Positions 35,222 to 44,027 are shown, numbered from the stretch's first letter. The stretch: 53,179 nt of DNA from Methylobacillus sp. (GCA_018607835.1 JABBAS010000023.1:1-53179), one strand, 5' to 3'. Made by a program: numbers and translations. Notes: generated from the sequence alone by a model not told the origin.

Positions 35222-36196
35222 ATGCGCTTCGGTATTTTGGGCAACGCAAAAATTGCCCGCACACAGGTTATTCCCGCCATGCTGCAGGCCGGTCACACAC
35301 CGGTCGCTATTGGTAGCCGTGGCCCAAAGGCACCGTGGGCAGACGCCCCCGACATGCGATGGACAGATTACGCTGGCGTGCTGGCAGACGCGTCGGTTGA
35401 CGCCGTCTACATTGCTCTCCCCAACCACCTGCACGCCCACTGGTCGGTTGCGGCGCTGCGCGCGGGCAAACACGTTTTGTGCGAAAAGCCCTACGCCCTG
35501 ACACCCGAGGAAGCCCACGCGGTACGCAACGCCATGCAAGCGGCGGGGCGTTGCTTCATGGAAGCATTCATGGTGCGGCATCACCCACAGTGGCAGTGGC
35601 TGGCATCGCAACCGCTGGGAGACATACGCCACATACAAGTGGTATTTAATTACGACAACCGGGATGCCGACAATATCCGCAATCAGGCGGCGCTAGGCGG
35701 TGGTGCGCTGTGGGATATTGGGTGCTACGGCGTGTTCACAGGTCATTGGCTCATGGGACGCGCGCCAGACGCGGTGGCACTCCGCACCGAGCGCCATCCT
35801 GTCTGGGGCGTCGACACGACATCGGATGCCGTCCTGCGGTGGCACGCCACCGACAGCCAGCCCAGTGCGCACTTGCAACTGGCGGTATCGATGCAGACCA
35901 GCAAGAGCCAGAGCGTGTATGCCGTAGGCACCCAAGGCTGGGCTCACCTGCATGCGCCGTTCAACCCCGCACACGGTGACGTCACCAACGGAACGCAAGC
36001 CACCGCCACTTGGGCACCGACAGGCGGCTTGCACCACGAAGCCATCACGCGCCAGTTTGCACCCGCAAATGCCTACGCCAATATGGTGAGTGACTTCGTG
36101 CATACCGCGACAAACCACCCCGGCGATGGCCTGCGCGACAGCGAAGCCATCTTGCAGACACTGTCTGCGTTGTGGGCCAGCGAGCGCTCACCCTAG
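35222..36196 (+). CDS. Second Gfo/Idh/MocA-family oxidoreductase
   Basis: The 324-residue NAD(P)-dependent enzyme has FGILGNAKIARTQVIPAM (Rossmann fold), VDAVYIALPNHLHAHWS, the catalytic-lysine motif VLCEKPYALT (about 90-99), MEAFMVRHHPQW, and GGGALWDIGCYGVFTGHW. This pattern is that of the glucose-fructose oxidoreductase/dihydrodiol dehydrogenase branch, distinct from the anhydrofructose-reductase branch encoded two genes upstream. No signal peptide is seen. CAGGAAACACG is a good ribosome binding site for the ATG at 35222. The substrate is unknown; a sugar or polyol in the same route is likely. A terminator follows at 36256. Confidence 0.85.
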   Translation: MRFGILGNAKIARTQVIPAMLQAGHTPVAIGSRGPKAPWADAPDMRWTDYAGVLADASVDAVYIALPNHLHAHWSVAALRAGKHVLCEKPYALTPEEAHAVRNAMQAAGRCFMEAFMVRHHPQWQWLASQPLGDIRHIQVVFNYDNRDADNIRNQAALGGGALWDIGCYGVFTGHWLMGRAPDAVALRTERHPVWGVDTTSDAVLRWHATDSQPSAHLQLAVSMQTSKSQSVYAVGTQGWAHLHAPFNPAHGDVTNGTQATATWAPTGGLHHEAITRQFAPANAYANMVSDFVHTATNHPGDGLRDSEAILQTLSALWASERSP

Positions 36197-36255
36197 GCAG
36201 CAGCGAGTCACCAAGGTGTCAGCTCACGCGCGCACCCCGCGCTGTCGGGCAAGCG

Positions 36256-36280
36256 AAGCCGCTTGAAAGAGCGGCTTTTT
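36256..36280 (+). terminator. Intrinsic terminator of the reductase-isomerase-oxidoreductase operon
   Basis: AAGCCGCT (36256-36263) pairs with AGCGGCTT (36270-36277) around a 6-base loop, followed by TTT and GTCGCCTTTTC. It lies 60 bases after the stop of the second Gfo/Idh gene and closes the sugar island. Confidence 0.8.
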
Positions 36281-36317
36281 GTCGCCTTTTCTAAAGCCCC
36301 TACACGGAGGGGGCCCG

Positions 36318-36331
36318 CAGTTGTCTAACTG
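36318..36331. other. Inverted repeat upstream of the TRAP receptor gene
   Basis: CAGTT-GTCT-AACTG lies 55 bases before the receptor ATG, just before an AT-rich stretch (ACATATATATTTC). It could be an operator for the transporter genes; no regulator gene adjoins them. Apart from this and the terminator, the 189-base gap shows nothing more. Confidence 0.35.
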
Positions 36332-36385
36332 GGCAACAACATATATATTTCAGCTTGGCTTATGTTTACTATTTCGGAGACTTTA

Positions 36386-37339
36386 ATGAAAATCGCATCA
36401 AAAATCGCACTCTGTGCTGCGCTGGGCTTAGGCTCATTGAGCAGCACCGTTCACTCCGCTGAATTCGTCACGGTCTTGACCGGCGGCACCAGCGGCGCTT
36501 ACTTCCCCATCGGCACAGCCCTGTCTAAGTTCATTGGCGACGCCATGCCCAATACCAAGGTCACCGTGCAGTCCACCAAGGCCAGCGCAGAAAACCTGAA
36601 CTTGGTTCAAGCCGAGCGCGGCGAACTCGCTTTCGCGCTGGGTGACGCGGTATCAAACGCATGGCAAGGCAATGCCGACGCTGGTTTCAAAACCAAGCTC
36701 GACAAGTTGCGTGGTATTGCGGGCATCTACCCCAACTACATTCAGATCGCTGCAAGCGCTGACTCCGGTATCAAAACCTTGGCTGACCTCAAAGGTAAGC
36801 GCGTGGCCGTGGGTGCACCAAAGAGCGGTACCGAGTTGAACGCACGTGCTTTGTTCAAGGCCGCAGGCATGTCCTACAGCGACTTTTCAAAGGTCGAGTA
36901 CATCTCTTTTGGTCAGAGCGTTGAACTGATGAAAAACCGTCAAATCGATGCCACGCTGATCTCAGCCGGCTTGGGTGTTGCCGCTATCAAGGACTTGTCC
37001 TCTAGCATCGACATTCGCTTGGTTGCTATTAGCCCAGACGTGATTGCCAAGGTCGGTGATGCGGCGTACCAGCCCAGCATGATCCCAGCCAATACCTACA
37101 ACGGCCAAACAGACGCGGTGCCTACCGCGGCCATTCGTAACATTTTGGTGACCAACTCTGCGGTGTCTGACGACGATGCTTACACCATGACCAAAACGCT
37201 GTTTGCAAAATTGACCGACCTCCATGCCGCTCACAAAGCGACGTTGGCGATTGATCCCAAGACCGCCTTTGTTGGCGTGCCTGTGCCTTTGCACCCCGGT
37301 GCTGAGCGCTATTACCGGGAAGCCGGTTTGATGAAGTAA
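36386..37339 (+). CDS. TAXI-family TRAP transporter solute receptor
   Basis: The 317-residue protein has a signal peptide (about 1-24, MKIASKIALCAALGLGSLSSTVHSA). It then follows the TAXI receptor pattern: FVTVLTGGTSGAYFPIGTALSKFI, STKASAENLNLVQAERGELAFALGDAV, LKGKRVAVGAPKSGTELNARAL, and a C-terminal HPGAERYYREAGL. TAXI receptors bind organic acids such as glutamate or other carboxylates and pass them to a fused DctQM permease driven by ion gradients. The frame opens at 36362, but the ATG at 36386, preceded by CGGAGA, gives the proper signal peptide. The substrate is not shown by the sequence. Confidence 0.9.
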   Translation: MKIASKIALCAALGLGSLSSTVHSAEFVTVLTGGTSGAYFPIGTALSKFIGDAMPNTKVTVQSTKASAENLNLVQAERGELAFALGDAVSNAWQGNADAGFKTKLDKLRGIAGIYPNYIQIAASADSGIKTLADLKGKRVAVGAPKSGTELNARALFKAAGMSYSDFSKVEYISFGQSVELMKNRQIDATLISAGLGVAAIKDLSSSIDIRLVAISPDVIAKVGDAAYQPSMIPANTYNGQTDAVPTAAIRNILVTNSAVSDDDAYTMTKTLFAKLTDLHAAHKATLAIDPKTAFVGVPVPLHPGAERYYREAGLMK

Positions 37340-37361
37340 GCTCTCGCTTCCGATTCAATTG

Positions 37362-37421
37362 AGAAAAGCGCTAATAAGCGCTTTTCTTTTTGGGCTTTTG
37401 GTTCTCAGTAGACCCAAGCCC
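37362..37421 (+). terminator. Terminator-like hairpins between TRAP receptor and permease genes
   Basis: AGAAAAGCGCT (37362-37372) pairs with AGCGCTTTTCT (37377-37387) around AATA and is followed by TTTT, a strong intrinsic terminator with an 11-bp stem. A second stem, GGGCTT (37392-37397) with AAGCCC (37416-37421), follows and ends in TTTC. They precede the permease ATG by 22 bases and should lower its expression compared with the receptor. Confidence 0.85.
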
Positions 37422-37442
37422 TTTCTCACATAATTACAAAGC

Positions 37443-39443
37443 ATGATCAAGTCCAACGAATGGTCCTTTAGTGGTGGTAAGCGCGATAAAGCGGTTTTTC
37501 TTATTGCGCTGATATTCTCGATTTTTCAAATCTACACCGCCACGTTTAATCCCATCGGCACGCAAATTGTGCGCGCCATTCACGTCGGATTCTTGGTTCT
37601 TTTGGTCATGATGATGTTGCCTGGGCGGTTCAAATTCCTCTCGCTCATCTTAGGCATTGCCACCATGGGTACGGGGGTGTACCAGTGGGTTTTTGAAGGC
37701 GACCTTATTTTTCGCTCTGGCGATCTCAACGATACCGACATGGTCGTCGGTATCGTCGCGCTTTTTGCCGTATTCGATAGCGCACGGCGCATCATGGGTT
37801 GGGCCTTGCCCGGCATTTGCGCGGCTTTTCTTGGCTACGCATTGCTGGGCGAATACCTGCCACAGCCTCTGGGTCACCGCGGCTACGCATTTGATCAGGT
37901 CATCGAACAAATGGCATTCGGTACCGAAGGTATTTACGGCGTACCGACCTATGTGAGCAGCAGCTACATTTTCTTATTTATTTTGTTTGGCGCCTTCTTG
38001 GAAAGCGCGGGCATGATCACCTTGTTTACCAATTTCGCCATGGGTACAGTTGGCCACACACGCGGTGGCCCCGCAAAGGTGGCCGTTGTCAGCTCAGGGC
38101 TCATGGGCACCATTAACGGCTCAGGCGTTGCCAACGTGGTCACCACGGGGCAGTTCACGATTCCGTTGATGAAACGATTTGGCTTTTCCTCCGCATTTGC
38201 CGGTGGCGTTGAGTCCACTGCCAGCATGGGCGGGCAAATCATGCCGCCCGTCATGGGCGCGGTCGCCTTCATCATGGCGGAGACGCTCGAACTACCGTAT
38301 ATCGACATCTGTATTGCGGCGCTGGTTCCGGCAATTCTTTACTTCGCAACCGCTTTTTGGATGGTTCACTTAGAGGCCGCACGTGCCGGCTTAAAAGGAC
38401 TTTCAAAAGAAGAATGTCCTGACCCCTGGGCTGCTATGAAGACGCACTGGTACCTCATTGGGCCTTTGGTGATGTTGGTCGGTCTACTGTTCGGCGGGTA
38501 CACCCCGTTGTTCGCGGGTACCGTTGGTTTGTTCCTTACCGTCGTCCTGATTTTGGGAACCGCCGTCGCACTGCGCGTTCCCAGCACCGCCATGCGTGTC
38601 GCCTTTTGGTTGGTGATGGGCTTGCTGTGCGGCGGCTTCTTTGAGATCGGTGCGGGCGCTTTGCTAGGAACCATTGCCTTGCTCGCGTTTATCTTGCTCG
38701 CAATTCGTGACGGCGGCGCGTTGAAGCTAAGTATCAATGCCCTCGCAAACGGCGCGCGTCACGCGCTGCCGGTGGGTGTCGCCTGTGCCTTGGTTGGCGT
38801 AATCATTGGCGTGCTCACGCTGACGGGTGCGGCCACTACCTTTGCAAACGCGATCATCAGCGTAGGGGAAACCAGCCTGTTCCTCAGCTTGTTACTTACC
38901 ATGTTGGTGTGCTTGATTTTGGGCATGGGCATTCCCACCATCCCCAACTACATCATCACCAGTTCACTGGCGGCCCCGGCATTGCTTGAGCTCGGCGTAC
39001 CTTTGTTGGTCAGTCACATGTTCGTGTTTTACTTCGGCATATTGGCTGACCTCACCCCCCCCGTGGCGCTGGCCTGCTTTGCGGCCTCGCCCATTGCGAA
39101 AGAGACGGGTTTAAAGATCAGTATTCAGGCGGTGAAAGTCGCCTTTGCTGGCTTCGTGATCCCGTACATGGCGGTGTATGCCCCTGAGTTAATGCTGCAA
39201 GGTGACCCCAGCATCATGGCCGTCGTCTACATCATCTTTAAAGCCTGTATCGCTATTGCGTTGTGGGGTATGTTTGCCAGCGCTTACTGGCGTGGTCACA
39301 TGGGCTGGATTGAACGCCTCACCGCGTTGGGTGCAGCCTGTATGTTGGTCGTTGCGCTGCCAATCACCGACGAACTGGGTCTGGGAATCGCTGCCGCATT
39401 GTTAGCGCAACACGCTTGGCGCCACCGCCAGCGCATCGCCTGA
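37443..39443 (+). CDS. TAXI-type TRAP transporter fused permease (DctQM)
   Basis: The 666-residue inner-membrane protein fuses the small DctQ-like part (first about 170 residues, four spans) to the large DctM part. DctM-type motifs are visible: GGPAKVAVVSSGLMGTINGSGVANVVTTG, FAGGVESTASMGGQIMPPVMGAVAFIMAE, and LGMGIPTIPNYIITSSLAAPALLELG. It should carry the substrate of the upstream receptor using a cation gradient. No clear Shine-Dalgarno sequence is seen before the ATG at 37443. The DUF1850 gene starts one base after its stop. Confidence 0.93.
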   Translation: MIKSNEWSFSGGKRDKAVFLIALIFSIFQIYTATFNPIGTQIVRAIHVGFLVLLVMMMLPGRFKFLSLILGIATMGTGVYQWVFEGDLIFRSGDLNDTDMVVGIVALFAVFDSARRIMGWALPGICAAFLGYALLGEYLPQPLGHRGYAFDQVIEQMAFGTEGIYGVPTYVSSSYIFLFILFGAFLESAGMITLFTNFAMGTVGHTRGGPAKVAVVSSGLMGTINGSGVANVVTTGQFTIPLMKRFGFSSAFAGGVESTASMGGQIMPPVMGAVAFIMAETLELPYIDICIAALVPAILYFATAFWMVHLEAARAGLKGLSKEECPDPWAAMKTHWYLIGPLVMLVGLLFGGYTPLFAGTVGLFLTVVLILGTAVALRVPSTAMRVAFWLVMGLLCGGFFEIGAGALLGTIALLAFILLAIRDGGALKLSINALANGARHALPVGVACALVGVIIGVLTLTGAATTFANAIISVGETSLFLSLLLTMLVCLILGMGIPTIPNYIITSSLAAPALLELGVPLLVSHMFVFYFGILADLTPPVALACFAASPIAKETGLKISIQAVKVAFAGFVIPYMAVYAPELMLQGDPSIMAVVYIIFKACIAIALWGMFASAYWRGHMGWIERLTALGAACMLVVALPITDELGLGIAAALLAQHAWRHRQRIA

Positions 39444-39444
39444 C

Positions 39445-39882
39445 GTGGCACTTGGGGTGGCCGTCGGCGCGTTGGCGTTGTGCTTAGCAGGCACCACCCC
39501 GTCGGGGCCGACTGTGACCGCGCAGGTCCCACTGTCGGCGTCTGACGGGGCATTCACCATCCAGTGGATGCACTCCATAGAGAAAACACAATGGACAGAG
39601 CACTGGCAGGTGCGCGCGAAGCCCCAGCCCCACCTGTACCTGAGCGATGCCCGCATTGAAACCAGCGGCGCGGGTATGGACATACCAGACAACGCGGTCT
39701 GGCGTGACGGCGGCTACACCTACGATGTGCAGCAAACGCTCACTGAGGTGACCCTCAGCCACAGCCCGTTTACCGCGCAGGCAACACTATGCAGCACGCA
39801 GCAGTGTCAGCAGCTAGCCGACTGGTTGCCCGGCTTGCCTGCCATTGCCGCCATTACGCTGACGGCTTGCCCCACGCCTTAG
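39445..39882 (+). CDS. DUF1850 protein, TRAP-TAXI accessory
   Basis: The 145-residue protein begins with a short hydrophobic stretch (ALGVAVGALALCLAG), probably a signal or anchor. It carries the DUF1850 pattern FTIQWMHSIEKTQWTEHWQV and ETSGAGMDIP. DUF1850 genes are usually found beside TAXI-type fused permeases, as here, but their function is unknown; an outer-face accessory role is plausible. The start is a GTG at 39445, one base after the permease stop, so translation is probably coupled. It converges on gor. Confidence 0.82.
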   Translation: MALGVAVGALALCLAGTTPSGPTVTAQVPLSASDGAFTIQWMHSIEKTQWTEHWQVRAKPQPHLYLSDARIETSGAGMDIPDNAVWRDGGYTYDVQQTLTEVTLSHSPFTAQATLCSTQQCQQLADWLPGLPAIAAITLTACPTP

Positions 39883-39923
39883 GGCTTGAGGTATCCGGCA
39901 TCAGGCAGAAGGCATACGCGACA

Positions 39924-41318
39924 CTAGGCGGGCACCCGCCGCGACACCTCGCGCAGCAGCACCAGCTCTTCTGCGGTCGTCGGATGCACCGCAATCGTCT
40001 TATCGAGGTCGTCTTTGGTTGCCCCCATGGTCACGGCCACTGCGAGCGCTTGGATGATTTCAGGTGAGTCATCACCCAACATGTGCACGCCCAGAACGCG
40101 ATCAGTCGCATCATCAACAATGACCTTGATCGCCGTTTTCGTAATCCCCCCGGCAAAGGCGACTTTCATTGGGCGAAACTCTGTCTCGTAAATACGCAAT
40201 GCGCCAAAGGCTTCGTGCGCGGCGGCCTCGGTCAAACCCACCGTACTCAGTGGCGGCATGGTGAAGGTAGCCGTGGCGACTGAGCCATGGTCGACTGTGC
40301 GGCGGGTGCCGGTAAAGAGGTTGTCCACTAGCGCGCGACCTTCGGCAATCGCAACGGGTGTGAGCGCCATGCGGTTGGTAACGTCGCCTACCGCGTAGAC
40401 ATTGGCTACCGAGGTCTCGCTCCAGGCGTTCACGGCAATGGCACCGTCGGCGTTGAGGTCAACGCCTAAGGCCTCCAACCCCAGTCCTGCCACATTCGGG
40501 CTGCGGCCTGTCGCGTTTAACACCGCGTCAAAGGTGTGCGTCGCGTCGCCTGCACAGACCACCGTGGTGTCACCCGTGCGCGCCACGCTGCGCAACGCGC
40601 TGTGACCCATGAGTGTGATTCCCTGGGCCGTCAAGGCCTCGGCGAGCTTCACGCGCATGCTCTCGTCGAAGCCGCGCAGTGGTAAGTGATCACGGTAAAA
40701 AACAGTGACTTCAGAGCCCAAGCCCTGCATGATGCTCGCAAATTCCAGCGCGATATAACCCGCGCCCAACACACCCAAACGCTTAGGTATGGCGTACAAA
40801 TCCAGAATATCGTCTGACGTCATCGCTTGCTCAATGCCGGGCACAGCATGGCGATTGGCGCGCCCCCCGGTGGCAATCAGTATGCGTTTGGCCGCTAACG
40901 CATGGTCACCATCAACCAACACGGTCTGTGCATCACGCACCGTCGCATTGCCTCGGAACACCGTCACGCCGCTGTTCTCCAGCATTCGGCTGTAAATGCC
41001 TTCCAAGCGGTCAATTTCTACGCGCTTGTTGGCCTGCCACGTGGCCATGTTGAATTGCGCACCCGACACGTCCCACCCATAAGGCCCTGCTTCGGCCAAC
41101 TCGCGTCCAAACTTGGCGGCATACATCATGAGTTTTTTGGGCACGCACCCACGAATCACGCAGGTGCCGCCCAAGCGATCGCGCTCAACCAGTGCCACCT
41201 TGGCGCCGTGCGCAGCCGCTCGCCTAGCGGACGCCACGCCGCCAGAGCCGCCACCAATGACGACGAGATCGTAAGGGGCATTTACGGGGTCTAATGAAAC
41301 GGCAGGGGATGTGGTCAC
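39924..41318 (-). CDS. gor: Glutathione-disulfide reductase
   Basis: Gor reduces oxidised glutathione with NADPH in the cytoplasm. The 464-residue protein shows the FAD fold VVIGGGSGGVASARRAA, the redox-active disulfide in GGTCVIRGCVPKK, the NADPH fold GVLGAGYIALEFASIM, the second FAD contact YAVGDVTNRMALTPVA and the C-terminal catalytic His-Glu in VHPTTAEE. Motifs fit glutathione reductase better than dihydrolipoamide dehydrogenase. The frame opens at 41363, but a GTG at 41318 has AGGAG 6 bases upstream and is the better start. It lies downstream of the benzoate-CoA ligase and hydrolase genes on the same strand and may be co-transcribed with them. Confidence 0.9.
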   Translation of the reverse strand: MTTSPAVSLDPVNAPYDLVVIGGGSGGVASARRAAAHGAKVALVERDRLGGTCVIRGCVPKKLMMYAAKFGRELAEAGPYGWDVSGAQFNMATWQANKRVEIDRLEGIYSRMLENSGVTVFRGNATVRDAQTVLVDGDHALAAKRILIATGGRANRHAVPGIEQAMTSDDILDLYAIPKRLGVLGAGYIALEFASIMQGLGSEVTVFYRDHLPLRGFDESMRVKLAEALTAQGITLMGHSALRSVARTGDTTVVCAGDATHTFDAVLNATGRSPNVAGLGLEALGVDLNADGAIAVNAWSETSVANVYAVGDVTNRMALTPVAIAEGRALVDNLFTGTRRTVDHGSVATATFTMPPLSTVGLTEAAAHEAFGALRIYETEFRPMKVAFAGGITKTAIKVIVDDATDRVLGVHMLGDDSPEIIQALAVAVTMGATKDDLDKTIAVHPTTAEELVLLREVSRRVPA

Positions 41319-41366
41319 GTTGGCTCCTAATACAAGGCACCGCAAATGCGGCGCAGAGCCCAAACT

Positions 41367-42251
41367 TTACACCAGCACCCAATCTCTCATCAGGGCGATC
41401 ACTTGTTGGGGTGCATCCCGATGAGGGTCATGACCGCCCTCCGGAATCAACAGCGTTTCAAACCGGCTGGCGTGTAACGCGGCCTGACGCAAGGCATCCA
41501 CCTGAGCCACCGTCCCATACGGGTCTTTCAGCCCTTGCACCGCCAAAATCGGCACCGCGAGCGCGGCCATGTCTGGGGACATATTCCATGACGCAAACTC
41601 AGGTCGCAGCCAAACCCCCGCCCACCCTTCAAAGGCCGATGCCGGATTGGGGTGAAACTTAGCCAATCGGGTGGCGAGCGGACCCGCATCAAACGCAGCA
41701 CGCGCGGCGTGGATGCTCGCCAGTGTGATCGGCTCCACAAAAAGATGCGGCGACATCGCCACCACCCCCGCGTAGGTGTGCGGTGCATCCGCATCAGCGG
41801 CGGCGCACAGCGCAATGCTGGCGCCATCGGAGTGACCGACTAACCACACGTCTCGCGTGCTCGGATCAACACCACAGGCACGCAGGAAGGCGGGTAACAC
41901 CACCTTGGCTTGGTGCCACATAAAGTCAACGGGCCACTGCTCTTGCGGTGGTCTTGGGGTGGCATAGCCGTAGCCAGGACGTGAGAACGCCACGCACTCG
42001 ACACCCAATGCCTGCGAAACGTCTTGCGGAAATCCGCGCCACATATCCACGCAACCCAAACCCTCATGCAAGAAAACCAACAGGGGATTGGCCTTGCTGG
42101 CGGCTGACGCGCGGCCTATTTGCTGCGGTAGATAACGCGCAACGGGTACCGCCACGTCTTCTCCGCCATAGCCCACGCCCGCCAAGCTGACGCGCGGTAA
42201 GTCGGCTTCTTGTCTTCGTGCCGTGCTAGCGGGTGGCGTCACGACCGTCAC
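41367..42251 (-). CDS. Alpha/beta-fold hydrolase of the benzoate locus
   Basis: The 294-residue protein has the serine-hydrolase layout: oxyanion segment LLVFLHEGLGCVDMW, nucleophile elbow GHSDGAS (Ser at about 144), acid in LKDPYG and His in EGGHDPHRD near the C-terminus. Its start overlaps the ligase stop (ATGA), so the two are translated together. Similar hydrolases accompany benzoate-CoA ligase genes in other box clusters, where they may act on thioesters or lactones formed off-pathway. The actual substrate is not known. Confidence 0.82.
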   Translation of the reverse strand: MTVVTPPASTARRQEADLPRVSLAGVGYGGEDVAVPVARYLPQQIGRASAASKANPLLVFLHEGLGCVDMWRGFPQDVSQALGVECVAFSRPGYGYATPRPPQEQWPVDFMWHQAKVVLPAFLRACGVDPSTRDVWLVGHSDGASIALCAAADADAPHTYAGVVAMSPHLFVEPITLASIHAARAAFDAGPLATRLAKFHPNPASAFEGWAGVWLRPEFASWNMSPDMAALAVPILAVQGLKDPYGTVAQVDALRQAALHASRFETLLIPEGGHDPHRDAPQQVIALMRDWVLV

Positions 42252-43906
42252 GCATTCGCAGCACGCAAACGGAAGCGTTGGATTTTTCCCGTTGCCGTCT
42301 TAGGAAGCTCTTTGATGAACTCAATCTGACGCGGATACTTATAGGGCGCTAATCGCTCTTTCACAAAGGCCTGCAAGGCCTCGGCCTCCACGTGTGCCCC
42401 GTCTTTAACGACCACGTAGGCCTTCACGCGCGTTAAGCCGTTCTCATCCGGCACGCCGATAACCGCAGCCTCCAGCACGGCAGTGTGTTGCACCAGCGTG
42501 GCCTCCACTTCAAAGGGCGACACGTAAATACCACTCACCTTCAGCATGTCATCTGATCGCCCTGAATAGGTATAGGTGCCGTCTGCGTTGCGCACGTATT
42601 TGTCACCACTCTTGACCCATGCCCCTTGAAACGTCTCGCGCGATTTTTCGCGGTTTTCCCAGTAAACCATCGCGGCGCTCTCACCCGATACGAACAGGTC
42701 ACCGACCTCGCCGTCCGCCACCTCTTGGCCATCATCCCCGCGCAAAGAGATGGCGTAACCCGGAACGGGCCACCCGGTGGTGCCGTAACGCACATCGCCT
42801 GGTCGGTTCGATAAATAAATATGCAACATCTCCGTCGAGCCAATGCCATCCACAATTTCCACCCCGAAGTGGGCCGTGAATCGCTCTCCTAAGTCAGCAG
42901 GCAACGCCTCTCCGGCGCTAGACGCCAGACGCAACGCCACCGCCTCTTTCGCGGGGAGGTTGGGTGAGGCGAGCATGCCAGCAAACCCGGTGGGCGCGCC
43001 AAAAAAGAGGGTCGGTTTCTTCTCTAGCCACCGTTTGAACACCGCATCTGGCGTGGGGCGTTCTGCCATAAGCACCACGCTGGCGCCCACGGCAAATGGG
43101 AAGGTGAGCGCATTGCCCAAGCCGTAAGCAAAAAATAACTTCGCTGCCGAGAAGCACACATCATCCTCGCGCATCTGCAGAACACCCTTGCCGTATAGCT
43201 CTGAGGTCCAGTACGGGTTCGCGTGACTGTGTACCGTACCTTTAGGGCGTCCAGTTGAGCCCGATGAGTACAACCAAAACCCGGGTGAGTCTTGGCTGGT
43301 GTTCGCCGCGTTTGATAACGAGGTTTGCGCCGGCATCCATTCACCAAAGTCACTCACCTGCGACACCCCCGTCTCTTTAATCGCCTGCATTAACCCGGCA
43401 GCGTCAAGGCGGTGCGCCTGCGGACTGGTTTCGGGGTGCGACACCAGCACCAAGTCAACCTCGTGCGTGCATGTCGATAAGGCGTCTAGCAATACCGGCA
43501 TCAGCGCACCTGACACGGCAACGGCGCGGGACCGACTATGCGTCAAAACGTACGCAAGGTCATCGGCAGTGAGCAAGGTGTTGGAGGCCACCGGCACCAC
43601 CCCCGCGAACATACAGCCCAAGAAGGTCACCGGCCAATCGCAAACGTCCTGCATGAAGATCAGCACACGCTCTTCTCTGCGCACCCCGGCGCCGATTAAT
43701 CCGCCCGCAATACGCCGTGATTTGGCGTCTAACTTGCCATAAGTGAGTTGTCCAAAATCGCAGGTCACTGCGACCTTTTCTGCGCGGTGTGCGTTGACCG
43801 TAAAGACGTGCTGGGCGTAATTAAAACGCGGCCCGATTGTTTCGCAATCGCCCAAGTCGTCTGGCAGGCGGGGGGCCGTGGCGTTACTAGATCGGTGATC
43901 CGACAT
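42248..43906 (-). CDS. Benzoate-CoA ligase
   Basis: The ligase activates benzoate with ATP and CoA to benzoyl-CoA, the entry step of the box pathway. The 552-residue adenylate-forming enzyme shows YSSGSTGRPKGTVHSH (AMP-binding P-loop), FFAYGLGNALTFPF, DGIGSTEMLHIYLSNRPGDVRYGTTG (typical of the benzoate-CoA ligase subfamily), YSGRSDDMLKVSG and the catalytic lysine in PKTATGKIQRF. It diverges from boxR across a 121-base promoter region. Related 4-hydroxybenzoate or 2-aminobenzoate ligases are possible, but the box genes beside it favour benzoate. Confidence 0.93.
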   Translation of the reverse strand: MSDHRSSNATAPRLPDDLGDCETIGPRFNYAQHVFTVNAHRAEKVAVTCDFGQLTYGKLDAKSRRIAGGLIGAGVRREERVLIFMQDVCDWPVTFLGCMFAGVVPVASNTLLTADDLAYVLTHSRSRAVAVSGALMPVLLDALSTCTHEVDLVLVSHPETSPQAHRLDAAGLMQAIKETGVSQVSDFGEWMPAQTSLSNAANTSQDSPGFWLYSSGSTGRPKGTVHSHANPYWTSELYGKGVLQMREDDVCFSAAKLFFAYGLGNALTFPFAVGASVVLMAERPTPDAVFKRWLEKKPTLFFGAPTGFAGMLASPNLPAKEAVALRLASSAGEALPADLGERFTAHFGVEIVDGIGSTEMLHIYLSNRPGDVRYGTTGWPVPGYAISLRGDDGQEVADGEVGDLFVSGESAAMVYWENREKSRETFQGAWVKSGDKYVRNADGTYTYSGRSDDMLKVSGIYVSPFEVEATLVQHTAVLEAAVIGVPDENGLTRVKAYVVVKDGAHVEAEALQAFVKERLAPYKYPRQIEFIKELPKTATGKIQRFRLRAANA

Positions 43907-44027
43907 ATTTGTTTCTCTCCGAGATTTGCGTTAGCATGATGTATCGTTCTTGTTGTCTTTTGATTTTTCGTGCAACATGAAATATTTTGCTTATATTTAA
44001 CCCCGCGTCAAGCACGTAAAAACCCGT
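43907..44027. promoter_or_regulatory. Divergent promoter region of benzoate-CoA ligase and boxR
   Basis: This AT-rich 121-base gap must hold promoters for both genes. One TGCA core lies at 43971-43974 and a TTGC at 43987-43990 follows; TGCA is the core of BzdR/BoxR-type operators as far as recalled. The motif is much weaker here than in front of boxC, and no clear -35/-10 pair stands out. Confidence 0.4.

Noticed and set aside
36350-36370. TTATGTTTAC near 36354 as a fourth LacI-type operator
   Set aside because: It has only a partial half-site, lacks the central CG and is not palindromic.
41367-42251. Alpha/beta hydrolase considered as BoxD
   Set aside because: BoxD/BoxZ is an NADP-dependent aldehyde dehydrogenase. 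This protein has a GHSDGAS serine-hydrolase elbow and no nucleotide-binding fold.
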